This document shows, piece by piece, positions 9,080 through 17,556 of a DNA stretch of 64,000 nucleotides (position 1 is the first letter of the stretch; each line of letters opens with the position of its first letter). The stretch comes from Herbaspirillum sp. LeCh32-8 (lineage in GTDB: Bacteria; Pseudomonadota; Gammaproteobacteria; Burkholderiales; Burkholderiaceae_D): NCBI RefSeq assembly GCF_017814915.1, contig NZ_JAGIPZ010000016.1, forward strand, positions 1 through 64,000, in the 5' to 3' direction. The notes below the pieces were generated by a model that made no database searches, had not been told where the DNA came from, and saw nothing but the letters and a program-made list of their open reading frames with translations. The position numbers were made by a program, and so were the translations under genes.

Positions 9080-9447
9080 GCCTGCAACCACCAACGCGAA
9101 GCTGATGCAATAGCAACAGAAGCGGCGCGCAAACGAGGTAAAAGATTCCTGCGGGCAGCATTTCAGAGGCTTTTCATGGTCTTCAGGAAAATTCTGATTT
9201 CTTTTAAAAGTGCCTGTGCAATAATCGCCACACAGTGCTGAAATCGGCGTCGGTACTGGTTTTCAAGCGGATCGCCGATGTTGGACAACATTGCTGACGG
9301 CAAGTATGGCGTGAACATCAGTGCAGGGCGGAGCGATCCGTTTGTGCGAAGGGCGCGATGCGATGCAGAGGGGCGATCGGATACGTGGTCAAACCGGCAA
9401 CAATAGTTCCAGCTTGAAACTTACTGAATGAAGAAAGCGATCCTTAT
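9080..9447 (+). other. Intergenic region upstream of the stand-alone receiver
   Basis: 368 bases with no credible open frame and no strong hairpin. AT-rich patches near 9195-9230 could hold a promoter for the receiver gene, so that gene is probably transcribed separately from the three-gene relay. I could not place -35/-10 boxes convincingly. Confidence 0.4.
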
Positions 9448-9924
9448 ATGGATATCGAGCAATATGACATCATCCTCGTCGACGACAGCCCGGAAGTGGC
9501 CGAGTTGACCCGCCTGGCGCTGGGTACCCGCAAGCTTGCGGACAACATGACCTGGTTTGCCGACGCGGAACTGGCGGAGGAATTCTTCTTCCAGGGCGGA
9601 TATGCGGATCGCAAGGACTTGCATCCCTACCTGATCCTGCTGGATCTGAACCTGCCGCTGATGAGCGGCCACGACTTCCTGAAGATCATCAAGTCGAATG
9701 CCGCGACCTCGCACATTCCGGTGGTGATGTTCTCGTCCTCAGATGACCAGCGCGACATCGATCACAGCTATGAGCTGGGCGCCAACGGCTACGTCGTGAA
9801 GTGCACCGATCCCAAGGAATTCATGGGCACGGTCGCCGACACCGGCGTCTACTGGCTCAACCGGAATCGTCCGGCGCGCGGCGGCGAAGGCCCGCAACCG
9901 GGACGTCTGGCCACCGGGCAATAA
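9448..9924 (+). CDS. Stand-alone receiver-domain response regulator (Rcp1/CheY-like)
   Basis: A 158-residue single-domain response regulator: acidic residues VDDSPE, acceptor Asp66 in LILLDLNLPLMSGHD, switch Ser/Thr in VVMFSSS and conserved Lys in NGYVVKCTD. The LDLNLPxMxG motif is typical of Rcp1-type receivers that serve HisKA kinases of the phytochrome/CHASE3 kind. There is no output domain, so it acts by protein contact or as a phosphate sink. The kinase at 5112 is the most plausible partner by type and location. A bidirectional terminator follows. Confidence 0.9.
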   Translation: MDIEQYDIILVDDSPEVAELTRLALGTRKLADNMTWFADAELAEEFFFQGGYADRKDLHPYLILLDLNLPLMSGHDFLKIIKSNAATSHIPVVMFSSSDDQRDIDHSYELGANGYVVKCTDPKEFMGTVADTGVYWLNRNRPARGGEGPQPGRLATGQ

Positions 9925-9936
9925 GCCGCGACCAAT

Positions 9937-9965
9937 AAAAAAAGCTGCCTCAGGCAGCTTTTTTT
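9937..9965. terminator. Bidirectional intrinsic terminator
   Basis: GCTGCC (9944-9949), loop TCA, GGCAGC (9953-9958), flanked by seven A and seven T. It serves the plus-strand receiver gene and the convergent Crp-like gene. Confidence 0.93.
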
Positions 9966-10006
9966 ACCTCCATCGTCTTCGACGTCGCCATCATCGGCGG
10001 CGGCAA

Positions 10007-10684
10007 TCAGGCGTGGAATTGGCGCAGGCCATCCAAGTCATTGATGGTGATGCTGCCGTAATCCACCTTCAGTAGGCCTGCCTTCTCCAGCACCTGCAGC
10101 GCCTGGTTGGCGCGCTGGCGCGAGGTGCCGGACAGGTTGCCGACTTCCTCCTGGGAAATCTGCAGGTTCAGGCCGATGCCCGGGTTCAGGTAGGGATTGA
10201 ACAGTGCCGCCAGGCAGCGCGCCACGCGCGCATCGGGCTCCAGCATGCGGTCGTATTCCACCAGCGAAATGAACAGGCCCAGGCGCTCGTTCAACTGCGT
10301 CACCAGGAAACGGTTGAAGGGAATGCTGTTGTCCAGCAACCAGGTGTAGGTGGCCTTGGGCATGTAGATCAGCTCGCTCTCGCGCAGCGCCACCACGTCG
10401 TACTTGCGCGGCTCGTCCTTGAGCAGCGAGCCTTCGCCCAGCCAGCCGCCGTTGGCCATGCCGGCGAACGACACGGTCTTGCCCTCGGGCGAGACGCTGC
10501 TCATCTTCAGCAGGCCTTCGTGCACGCCGATCCAATGCGTCACCGGATCGCCCTTGCGGCACACGTAACCGCCGGCGGGGATCTTGCGGCTGAAGACTTC
10601 GGACTCGACCCGGGCCAGCTGATCTTCCGTCAGCGCTTGCGCCCAGATGCTTTTCTTCAGCATGCTTCTTATTGATGTCTCCAT
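10007..10684 (-). CDS. Crp/Fnr-family transcription regulator
   Basis: A 225-residue regulator with a cNMP-binding-type beta-roll (about 20-140, including GGYVCRKGDPVTHWIGVHEG and GWLGEGSLLKDE) and a C-terminal winged helix (ISQEEVGNLSGTSRQRANQA). No Fnr-type cysteine cluster is present. The ATG at 10684 gives the usual family length; an in-frame TTG 60 bases upstream is possible but lacks a ribosome site. It is divergent from the ligase and ABC-transporter operon across 239 bases, which makes it the obvious candidate regulator of that operon. Its ligand is unknown. Confidence 0.9.
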   Translation of the reverse strand: METSIRSMLKKSIWAQALTEDQLARVESEVFSRKIPAGGYVCRKGDPVTHWIGVHEGLLKMSSVSPEGKTVSFAGMANGGWLGEGSLLKDEPRKYDVVALRESELIYMPKATYTWLLDNSIPFNRFLVTQLNERLGLFISLVEYDRMLEPDARVARCLAALFNPYLNPGIGLNLQISQEEVGNLSGTSRQRANQALQVLEKAGLLKVDYGSITINDLDGLRQFHA

Positions 10685-10923
10685 GATGATGCGTCGCAAT
10701 ATCGAAAGTTTGACAATTGTCGGTGAGATGACATCCGCACGCAACCACAGACACTACTATCATCGCAAAAAAGCAGTCATGAAAAAGACAGGACGGCTGG
10801 CACGCGAAGCGACATCGCAGCAAGCGTAAGAGCGACGTAAGCAACGCGGCACAGACTGATCCGACACCGGATACTTCCGCATCACGGAAGCATCCTCCGA
10901 GCCTACAAAAAGAAGGTGGGAAG

Positions 10924-12885
10924 ATGGTGGAGACGAGACACGACACGGAAGCGGCGACGTTTCCGCGGCTGCTGCTGGCGCACGCTCAGACACGAGGGCA
11001 ACGCGCCGCCTTCCGCGAGAAGGACCTTGGCATCTGGCAAGCCACGACCTGGCAACAGGTGGCCGACGAAGTGCGGGCATTCGCCTGCGGCCTGGCCGCG
11101 CTGGGATTCAAGCGCGGCATGAGCCTGGCCATCATCGGCAACAACTGCCCGCGGCTTTACTGGGCGATGTCGGCCGCGCAGGCGCTGGGCGGCATGCCGG
11201 TGCCGCTGTACCAGGACGCGCCGGCCGCCGACATGGCCTATGTGCTGACCGACGCCAACGTCGACTTCGTGATGGCCGAAGACCAGGAGCAGGTCGACAA
11301 GGTCTTCGAGATCAAGGAAAACCTGCCGCGCATTGCCCACGTCATCTACGACGACGAGCGCGGCATGCGCAACTACCACCAGCCCGAGCTGCTGTCGTTT
11401 GCGCGGGTGCAGGAGCTGGGGCGCGACTACGACCGCCGGCATCCCGATTTCTTCATGAACGAGGTCAATGCCGGCACGCCGGACGACGTCGCCATCATCC
11501 TCTACACCTCCGGCACCACCGGCAAGCCCAAGGGCGTGTGCCACTCGCACCGCGCCATGGTCACCACCGCGCGCACGCTGGTGGAGTTCGACCATCTGGA
11601 CGAGGACGACGACATCCTCTGCTACCTGCCGCTGGCCTGGGTGGGTGACTTCCTCTATTCGTTCGCGCAGCAGCACGTGGCGGGCTTCTGCCTGAACTGC
11701 CCGGAGTCGCCCAACACCGTAATGAGCGATTTGCGCGAGATCGGCCCGACCTACTATTTCGCGCCGCCGCGCATCTATGAAAACATCCTCACCCAGGTGA
11801 TGATCCGCATCGAGGACGCCGGATGGATCAAGCGCAAGATGTTCCACGGCTTCATGCGCGTGGCGCGCCGCGTGGGCATGCGCATCCTCGACAAGAAGCC
11901 CGGCGTGTCGGCGCTCGATCGCCTGCAATATGCGCTGGGCAACCTGCTGGTCTACGGCCCGCTGAAGAACGTGCTGGGCATGTCGCGCCTGCGTGTGGCC
12001 TATACCGGCGGCGAGGCCATCGGCCCTGACCTGTTCGACTTCTACCGTTCCATGGGCATCAACCTGAAGCAGCTCTACGGCATGACCGAGACCTGCGTCA
12101 CGGTGTGCATGCAGCCTTCGGGTGACGTCAAGCTCGACAGCGTCGGCCGTCCGATGAAAGGCGTGGAAGTACGCATCGACGCCAACGGCGAAGTGCTGGT
12201 GCGCTCGCCCGGCCTGATGAAGGAATACTTCAAGCGCCCCGACGCCACCGCCGAGGCCATCGACGCCGACGGCTACTTCCACACCGGCGACGCCGGCTTC
12301 TTCGACAGCGACGGCCACCTGAAGATCATCGACCGCGCCAAGGATGTCGGCAAGATGGCGTGCGGCAGCATGTTCGCGCCGAAGTACATCGAGAACAAGC
12401 TGAAGTTCTTCCCCTTCGTCAAGGAGGCGGTCACCTTCGGCAACGGCCGCGCGCAGTGCATGGCCTTCATCAACATCGACATGGACGCGGTCGGCAACTG
12501 GGCCGAGCGGCGCAACCTGCCGTACAGCGGCTATACCGATCTGGCCTCCAATCCGGCGGTGTACGAGCTGGTGCGCGAGTGTGTGGAAAAGGTGAACGCC
12601 GACCTGGTGGCCGATCCGCTGCTGGCCGATTCACAGATCCATCGCTTCCTGATCCTGCACAAGGAGCTCGACCCGGACGACGAGGAGCTGACCCGCACCC
12701 GCAAGGTACGGCGTGGTTTCATCGCCGACAAATATGCGGTGCTGATCGATGCCTTGTATGACGGCAAGAGCAACCAGTACATCGAGACGCAGGTGAAGTT
12801 CGAGGATGGCCGCCAGGGCATGATCTCGGCCGACCTGAAGATCGCCGAAGCCAGGACCTTCGGTGCGCTCAAGAGCGCGGCCTGA
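10924..12885 (+). CDS. AMP-dependent acyl-CoA synthetase (long-chain FadD-like ANL ligase)
   Basis: A 653-residue adenylate-forming ligase that joins a carboxylic acid to CoA using ATP. The core motifs are intact: A3 loop IILYTSGTTGKPKG, A5 LYGMTETCVT, A7 YFHTGDAGFFDSDG and the hinge IIDRAKD. Length and the extended segment after A7 fit the long-chain or bubblegum-type branch rather than benzoate ligases. It opens an operon with a Liv-type ABC importer and a second ligase, so it probably activates the imported acid or a derivative. Substrate cannot be read from sequence. A GAAGG site precedes the ATG. Confidence 0.9.
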   Translation: MVETRHDTEAATFPRLLLAHAQTRGQRAAFREKDLGIWQATTWQQVADEVRAFACGLAALGFKRGMSLAIIGNNCPRLYWAMSAAQALGGMPVPLYQDAPAADMAYVLTDANVDFVMAEDQEQVDKVFEIKENLPRIAHVIYDDERGMRNYHQPELLSFARVQELGRDYDRRHPDFFMNEVNAGTPDDVAIILYTSGTTGKPKGVCHSHRAMVTTARTLVEFDHLDEDDDILCYLPLAWVGDFLYSFAQQHVAGFCLNCPESPNTVMSDLREIGPTYYFAPPRIYENILTQVMIRIEDAGWIKRKMFHGFMRVARRVGMRILDKKPGVSALDRLQYALGNLLVYGPLKNVLGMSRLRVAYTGGEAIGPDLFDFYRSMGINLKQLYGMTETCVTVCMQPSGDVKLDSVGRPMKGVEVRIDANGEVLVRSPGLMKEYFKRPDATAEAIDADGYFHTGDAGFFDSDGHLKIIDRAKDVGKMACGSMFAPKYIENKLKFFPFVKEAVTFGNGRAQCMAFINIDMDAVGNWAERRNLPYSGYTDLASNPAVYELVRECVEKVNADLVADPLLADSQIHRFLILHKELDPDDEELTRTRKVRRGFIADKYAVLIDALYDGKSNQYIETQVKFEDGRQGMISADLKIAEARTFGALKSAA

Positions 12886-12951
12886 GCAGTTCGCAGTCTC
12901 CGCCCGGGCAGCATCCGGCCACCAGCGCAACAGCATCCAGACCATCGCTGA

Positions 12952-13845
12952 ATGAACACGACCATGAAACGACACATGAGCGCAGAAATCATCCCCTCCG
13001 GGATGCCGCCCGTAGCGAGTCCCGATTTCAGTCAGGACCCGGCAGCGCCGGCCATGACTGCCAGCGGCCGCCGCATCGGCGAGGTGATTCTCGACCTGCA
13101 AAACATCTCGCTGTCCTTCGGCGGGGTGAAGGCGCTGACCGATATTTCCTTCAACGTGAAGGAGCACGAGATCCGCGCCATCATCGGCCCCAACGGCGCC
13201 GGCAAGAGCTCGATGATCAATGTCATCAACGGCGTCTACCACCCGCAAAAGGGCAGCATCGTCTATCGCGGCGAGCAGCGGCGCGGCATGCATCCCAGCG
13301 CCATCGCGCGCCAGGGCATCGCGCGCACCTTCCAGAACATCGCGTTGTTCAAGGGCATGACCGTGCTCGACAACATCATGACCGGGCGCAACACCAAGAT
13401 GCGTTCCGGCCTGCTTTCCAACGCGATGTGGTGGGGCGCGGCGCGGCGCGAGGAGATGGAGCATCGCCACAAGGTGGAGGAGGTGATCGACTTCCTCGAG
13501 ATCCAGCACATCCGCAAGACGCCGGTGGGACGTCTTCCCTACGGCCTGCAAAAGCGCGTCGAGCTGGCGCGTGCGCTGGCGGCCGAACCTGGCATGCTGC
13601 TGCTGGACGAGCCGATGGCTGGCATGAACGTGGAAGAGAAGCAGGACATGTGCCGCTTCATCCTCGATGTGAACGACCAGTTCGGCACCACCATCGTGCT
13701 GATCGAGCACGATATGGGGGTGGTGATGGACATCTCCGACCGCGTGGTGGTGCTGGACTACGGCAAGAAGATCGGCGACGGCACGCCCGACGAAGTGATG
13801 AACAACGAAGACGTGATCAAGGCCTACCTGGGCACCTCGCACTGA
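12952..13845 (+). CDS. livG: LivG-type ABC transporter ATP-binding protein
   Basis: A 297-residue ATPase of the hydrophobic amino-acid/amide uptake class: Walker A GPNGAGKSS, Q-loop RTFQNIALF, signature LPYGLQKRVELARA, Walker B MLLLDEPMAGM and switch His in LIEHDMG. About 40 N-terminal residues precede the ABC domain, and in-frame ATGs at 12964 and 12976 are possible alternative starts. It pairs with the second ATPase (17557) to energise the two permeases between them. The symbol denotes family only; CoA ligases at both ends point to a carboxylic acid rather than leucine as substrate. Confidence 0.9.
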   Translation: MNTTMKRHMSAEIIPSGMPPVASPDFSQDPAAPAMTASGRRIGEVILDLQNISLSFGGVKALTDISFNVKEHEIRAIIGPNGAGKSSMINVINGVYHPQKGSIVYRGEQRRGMHPSAIARQGIARTFQNIALFKGMTVLDNIMTGRNTKMRSGLLSNAMWWGAARREEMEHRHKVEEVIDFLEIQHIRKTPVGRLPYGLQKRVELARALAAEPGMLLLDEPMAGMNVEEKQDMCRFILDVNDQFGTTIVLIEHDMGVVMDISDRVVVLDYGKKIGDGTPDEVMNNEDVIKAYLGTSH

Positions 13846-13903
13846 GCCGGGCACGCCGGAGGCGACAACAAGAACAACAAGAACCACGCAGCAAGGAGAC
13901 GAC

Positions 13904-14818
13904 ATGCAATTCTTTTTCGAAGTGACCCTGAGCGGACTGCTTTCAGGGCTCATGTATTCGCTGGTGGCGCTGGGCTTCGTGCTGATCTACAAAGCCTCGG
14001 GCGTGTTCAATTTCGCGCAGGGCGCGATGGTCTACTTCGCCGCGCTGGCGGTGGTGGGGCTGATGGAGAAGGGCATGCCGATGTGGGCGGCCATCATCGG
14101 CGCCTTCATGGTGATGATCCTGGTGGGCCTGGCGACCGAGCGCTTCGTGCTGCGCAAGCTGGTGAACCAGCCGCCGATCACGCTATTCATGGCCACCATC
14201 GGCCTGACCTTTTTCCTGGAAGGACTGGGCCCCTTGCTGTTCGGCAGCGAGGTGCGGCCGATCGACCTGGGCATCGTCGACGAACCCATCATGTCGGTGA
14301 TGGACAGCATCGGCATCGGCATCTCCAAGTTCGACCTGTTCGCCTCCGGCATGGTGGTGGCGCTGGTGGCGGCGCTGGCGCTGTTCTTCCAGAAGACCAA
14401 GGTCGGCCGCGCGCTGCGCGCCGTGGCCGATGATCACCAGGCCGCGCTGTCGCTGGGCATTCCGCTGCAGCATATCTGGGCCGTGGTGTGGGGCGTGGCC
14501 GGCTTCGTGGCGCTGATCGCCGGCTTGCTCTGGGGCTCGCGCAACGGCGTGCAGTTCGCGCTCACCATGACTGCGCTGAAGGCCCTGCCGGTGCTGATCC
14601 TGGGCGGTTTCACCTCGATCCCGGGTGCGATCGTCGGCGGCCTCATCATCGGCGCCTCCGAGAAGCTGGCCGAGATCTATATCCCGCCCGTAATGCAGGA
14701 CGCCTTCGGCGGCAACTTCGGCGGCATCGAGGGCTGGTTCCCGTATGTGTTTGCGCTGTTGTTCTTGCTGGTGCGGCCGGAAGGCTTGTTCGGCGAGCGG
14801 CATATCGACCGCGTTTGA
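13904..14818 (+). CDS. livH: LivH-type ABC transporter permease
   Basis: A 304-residue inner-membrane permease with about eight hydrophobic segments. It carries LivH hallmarks GLMYSLVALGFVLIYKASGV and FNFAQGAMVYFAAL near the N-terminus, the cytoplasmic coupling segment GRALRAVADDHQAALSLGIP, and LPVLILGGFTSIPGAIVGG. AAGGAGACGAC before the ATG is a strong ribosome site. It forms the translocation channel with the LivM partner. A ~100-bp repeat element separates the two permease genes. Confidence 0.92.
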   Translation: MQFFFEVTLSGLLSGLMYSLVALGFVLIYKASGVFNFAQGAMVYFAALAVVGLMEKGMPMWAAIIGAFMVMILVGLATERFVLRKLVNQPPITLFMATIGLTFFLEGLGPLLFGSEVRPIDLGIVDEPIMSVMDSIGIGISKFDLFASGMVVALVAALALFFQKTKVGRALRAVADDHQAALSLGIPLQHIWAVVWGVAGFVALIAGLLWGSRNGVQFALTMTALKALPVLILGGFTSIPGAIVGGLIIGASEKLAEIYIPPVMQDAFGGNFGGIEGWFPYVFALLFLLVRPEGLFGERHIDRV

Positions 14819-14831
14819 GCGGGGATGGGTT

Positions 14832-14932
14832 GCCGTTCCTGCGTGCGAAAGCAGGAACCCGGTGGCGTAGGTGATGCACCACCGGAAGTTGAACGACGCT
14901 CGGTCTCTGCTTTCGCAGGGACGACAGGCGGT
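14832..14932. repeat. MITE/REP-like inverted repeat element, copy 1
   Basis: An intergenic element between the two permease genes. The left half GTTCCTGCGTGCGAAAGCAG and GAACCCGGTGGCG is mirrored by the right half ACGACGCTCGGTCTCTGC and TTTCGCAGGGACGAC. It is the same family as the copies near 32.8, 39.9, 43.2 and 43.4 kb, and belongs to the subgroup with CTGC-TTTCG-GCAG cores. Confidence 0.75.
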
Positions 14933-14988
14933 CTGGCAAGCCGACGACCGAGGCAGTAATAAGGTAGTACCCAGATTGGAGAGCCACC

Positions 14989-16065
14989 ATGCTGTACCGT
15001 GAAGCAGGACAATTCAAGACAAGCTATATCGCCGACAGCCAGATCTTTCCGATCCGCCAGGATCGTATCGTCTTCGCGCTGTTCATGGCCTTCGCCTTCC
15101 TCGGCGTGCCGCTGCTGGGCAGCGAATACTGGTTCTCTGCGATCCTGATCCCGTTTCTGGTGTTCGCGCTGGCGGCGCTGGGGCTGAACATCCTGACCGG
15201 TTACGCCGGCCAGCTGTCGCTCGGCTCGGCCGCGTTTATGGCGGTGGGCGCGTATGCGGCCTATAACTTCCAGCTGCGCGTGGAGGGCATTCCCATCTTG
15301 CTGACCTTCATCCTGGCCGGCGGCTGCGCCGCATTGGTGGGGGTGGTGTTCGGCCTGCCGTCGCTGCGTATCAAGGGCTTCTACCTGGCGGTGGCGACGC
15401 TGGCCGCGCAGTTCTTCGTGGTGTGGGCGCTGACCAAGTTTCCCTGGTTCTCCAACAACAGTTCCTCGGGCGTGATCAGCACGCCCAAGATCGACCTGTT
15501 TGGTCTGGCCATCGACACGCCGGTGAAGAAATACCTGTTCGTGCTGGCCATCGTGTGCGTCATGGCGCTGCTGGCCAAGAACCTGGTGCGCTCTTCCACC
15601 GGCCGCGCCTGGATGGCGGTGCGCGACATGGACGTGGCGGCCGAGGTGATCGGCATCCCGCTGATGCGCACCAAGCTGGCCGCCTTCGCCGTGAGCTCGT
15701 TCTTCTGCGGCGTGGCCGGCGCGTTGTATGCGTTCTGCTACCTGGGCTCGGTGGAGCCGGACGGCTTCTCGCTGGACCTGTCCTTCCGCATCCTGTTCAT
15801 GATCATCATCGGCGGCGTGGGCAGCATCCTCGGTTCCTTCCTCGGTTCTGCCTTCATCCTGCTGCTGCCGATCTTCCTGGACAACGTCCTGCCGCCGCTG
15901 GCCGCGCTGCTGCACCTGCCGTTCACCAATGCCACCGTGTCGCACATCCAGTTGATGGTGTTCGGCGCGCTGATCATCTTCTTCCTGATCGTCGAGCCGC
16001 ATGGCCTGGCGCGCTTGTGGCAGATCGCCAAGGAGAAGCTGCGGCTGTGGCCGTTCCCGCACTGA
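14989..16065 (+). CDS. livM: LivM-type ABC transporter permease
   Basis: A 358-residue permease with roughly ten hydrophobic segments and the family signature ALAALGLNILTGYAGQLSLG near residues 57-76, followed by AFMAVGAYAAY. The coupling helix GRAWMAVRDMDVAAEVIGIP and the conserved IIIGGVGSILGSFLGSAF are intact. It starts at ATG 14989, after GGAGAGCCACC. It partners with LivH in the channel. The N-terminal ~25 residues (MLYREAGQFKTSYIADSQIF) form the polar leader common in Burkholderiales members of this group. Confidence 0.92.
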   Translation: MLYREAGQFKTSYIADSQIFPIRQDRIVFALFMAFAFLGVPLLGSEYWFSAILIPFLVFALAALGLNILTGYAGQLSLGSAAFMAVGAYAAYNFQLRVEGIPILLTFILAGGCAALVGVVFGLPSLRIKGFYLAVATLAAQFFVVWALTKFPWFSNNSSSGVISTPKIDLFGLAIDTPVKKYLFVLAIVCVMALLAKNLVRSSTGRAWMAVRDMDVAAEVIGIPLMRTKLAAFAVSSFFCGVAGALYAFCYLGSVEPDGFSLDLSFRILFMIIIGGVGSILGSFLGSAFILLLPIFLDNVLPPLAALLHLPFTNATVSHIQLMVFGALIIFFLIVEPHGLARLWQIAKEKLRLWPFPH

Positions 16066-16165
16066 GCGGCGTCGACAGATTTCATGAGTTGCAAGAGCCG
16101 GTACGCCGGCGACGTATAGGTCGGACACATAAGTCGGACACGACAACACAAGAGGAGACGAGACC

Positions 16166-17488
16166 ATGAAGCGTATCAAATACCTGATGCTGGCCGCAGC
16201 CTGCGCCGCCGGCCTGCTGTCCTCCGCGATACCCGCGGCGGCGCAGAGCAACGAGCAGTTCATCGCCATTCCCAGCTACCGGGTCGGCCCTTACGGCACC
16301 AACGGCCAGTCCTACTACGGCGGCTACGTGGACTACCTGAACTACGTCAACCTGAAGGACGGCGGCGTCAACGGCGTCAAGCTGTCGTGGGAAGAGTGCG
16401 AGACCGAGTACAACAACGCCAAGGGCGTCGAGTGCTACGAGCGCATGAAGAACAAGAACACCGTGACCAAGGGCACCGCCATCAATCCGATGGCCACCGG
16501 CATCTCCTATGCGCTGATCGACAAGACCGCGGAAGACAAGGTGCCGCTGCTGATGATCGGCTACGGCCGCACCGACGCGGTGGACGGCTCGGTATTTCCG
16601 TACGCCTTCCCGCTGGTGACGACTTACCAGATGCAGGTCTCGGCCATCGTCAAGTATCTCGCCGGCAAGAACGGCGGCTCGCTGGCCGGCAAGAAGATCG
16701 TGTTCCTGTACCACGACTCTGCCTACGGCAAGGAGCCCATCGTGGCGCTGCAGGCCGAGTCTTCCATCGGCAAGTTCAAGCTGGTGGAAATCCCGGTGGC
16801 GCACCCCGGCAACGAGCAGGGCGCGCAATGGCTGCGCATCCGCCAGGAGAATCCAGACTACGTGATCTTCTGGGGCTGGGGCGTGATGAACCAGACCGCG
16901 CTGAAGGCGGCGCAGAAGGTCGGCTTCGCGCGCGACAAGATCGTCGGCTCCTGGTGGGCCGGTTCGGAAGAGGACACCATCCCCGCGGGTGACGCCGCCA
17001 AGGGCTACCTGTCGGCCACCTGGAACGTGGCCGGCCGCGACGTGCCGGTGATCGCCGACATCGACAAGGTGGTCTACGGCGCAGGCAAGGGCAATATGCA
17101 GGACAAGAACAAGGTGGGCTCGGTGCTCTATAACCGCGGCGTGTCGGCGGCGATCGCCACCGTCGAGGGTGTGCGCACCGCGCAGGCCAAGTTCGGCAAA
17201 GGCAAGGTCATGAGCGGCGAGCAGGTGCGCTGGGGCCTGGAGAACCTGAACATCAATAACGCCCGCCTGCAGCAACTGGGCGCGACCGGCCTGCTGCCGG
17301 AGATCAAGACCTCCTGCGAAAACCATGAGGGCTCGGGCATGGTGAAGATCCAGCAATGGGACGGCAGCAAGTGGGTGCTGGTGTCTGACTGGATCGAGGG
17401 CAACAAGAACCTGATCCACCCGCTGTTCAAAGCCTCCGCTGCCAAATACGCAAAAGAAAAAGGCATTACTCCTGCCTGCATGAAGTAG
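16166..17488 (+). CDS. ABC transporter periplasmic substrate-binding protein (Liv/Peripla_BP_6 type)
   Basis: A 440-residue periplasmic receptor with signal peptide MKRIKYLMLAAACAAGLLSS and cleavage after AAAQS. The bilobed type I fold is indicated by VPLLMIGYGRTD, GKKIVFLYHDSAYGKEP and DYVIFWGWGVMNQTALKAAQ. At about 415 mature residues it is longer than LivK (about 345) and matches the larger receptors often found beside CoA ligases. It delivers substrate to the LivH/LivM channel. A strong terminator follows directly, which could raise its transcript relative to livF. The ligand is unknown; an aromatic or fatty acid is suggested by the flanking ligases. Confidence 0.9.
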   Translation: MKRIKYLMLAAACAAGLLSSAIPAAAQSNEQFIAIPSYRVGPYGTNGQSYYGGYVDYLNYVNLKDGGVNGVKLSWEECETEYNNAKGVECYERMKNKNTVTKGTAINPMATGISYALIDKTAEDKVPLLMIGYGRTDAVDGSVFPYAFPLVTTYQMQVSAIVKYLAGKNGGSLAGKKIVFLYHDSAYGKEPIVALQAESSIGKFKLVEIPVAHPGNEQGAQWLRIRQENPDYVIFWGWGVMNQTALKAAQKVGFARDKIVGSWWAGSEEDTIPAGDAAKGYLSATWNVAGRDVPVIADIDKVVYGAGKGNMQDKNKVGSVLYNRGVSAAIATVEGVRTAQAKFGKGKVMSGEQVRWGLENLNINNARLQQLGATGLLPEIKTSCENHEGSGMVKIQQWDGSKWVLVSDWIEGNKNLIHPLFKASAAKYAKEKGITPACMK

Positions 17489-17494
17489 GCGCTT

Positions 17495-17541
17495 GCGCCG
17501 GCGGTCTTGCACGTCTCCCAACGGCCGCCGGCGCTTTTTTT
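17495..17541 (+). terminator. Intrinsic terminator between binding protein and second ATPase
   Basis: A perfect 10-bp stem GCGCCGGCGG (17495-17504) with CCGCCGGCGC (17525-17534) is followed by TTTTTTT. It starts 6 bases after the stop of the binding-protein gene and ends 15 bases before the next start. It must be leaky if the last two genes share the operon promoter. Confidence 0.85.
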
Positions 17542-17556
17542 GATGGCGAACAGAAC

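Noticed and set aside
14677..16269. A 530-codon minus-strand frame opposite livM
   Set aside because: Antisense shadow extending through a repeat element, with charged low-complexity translation.
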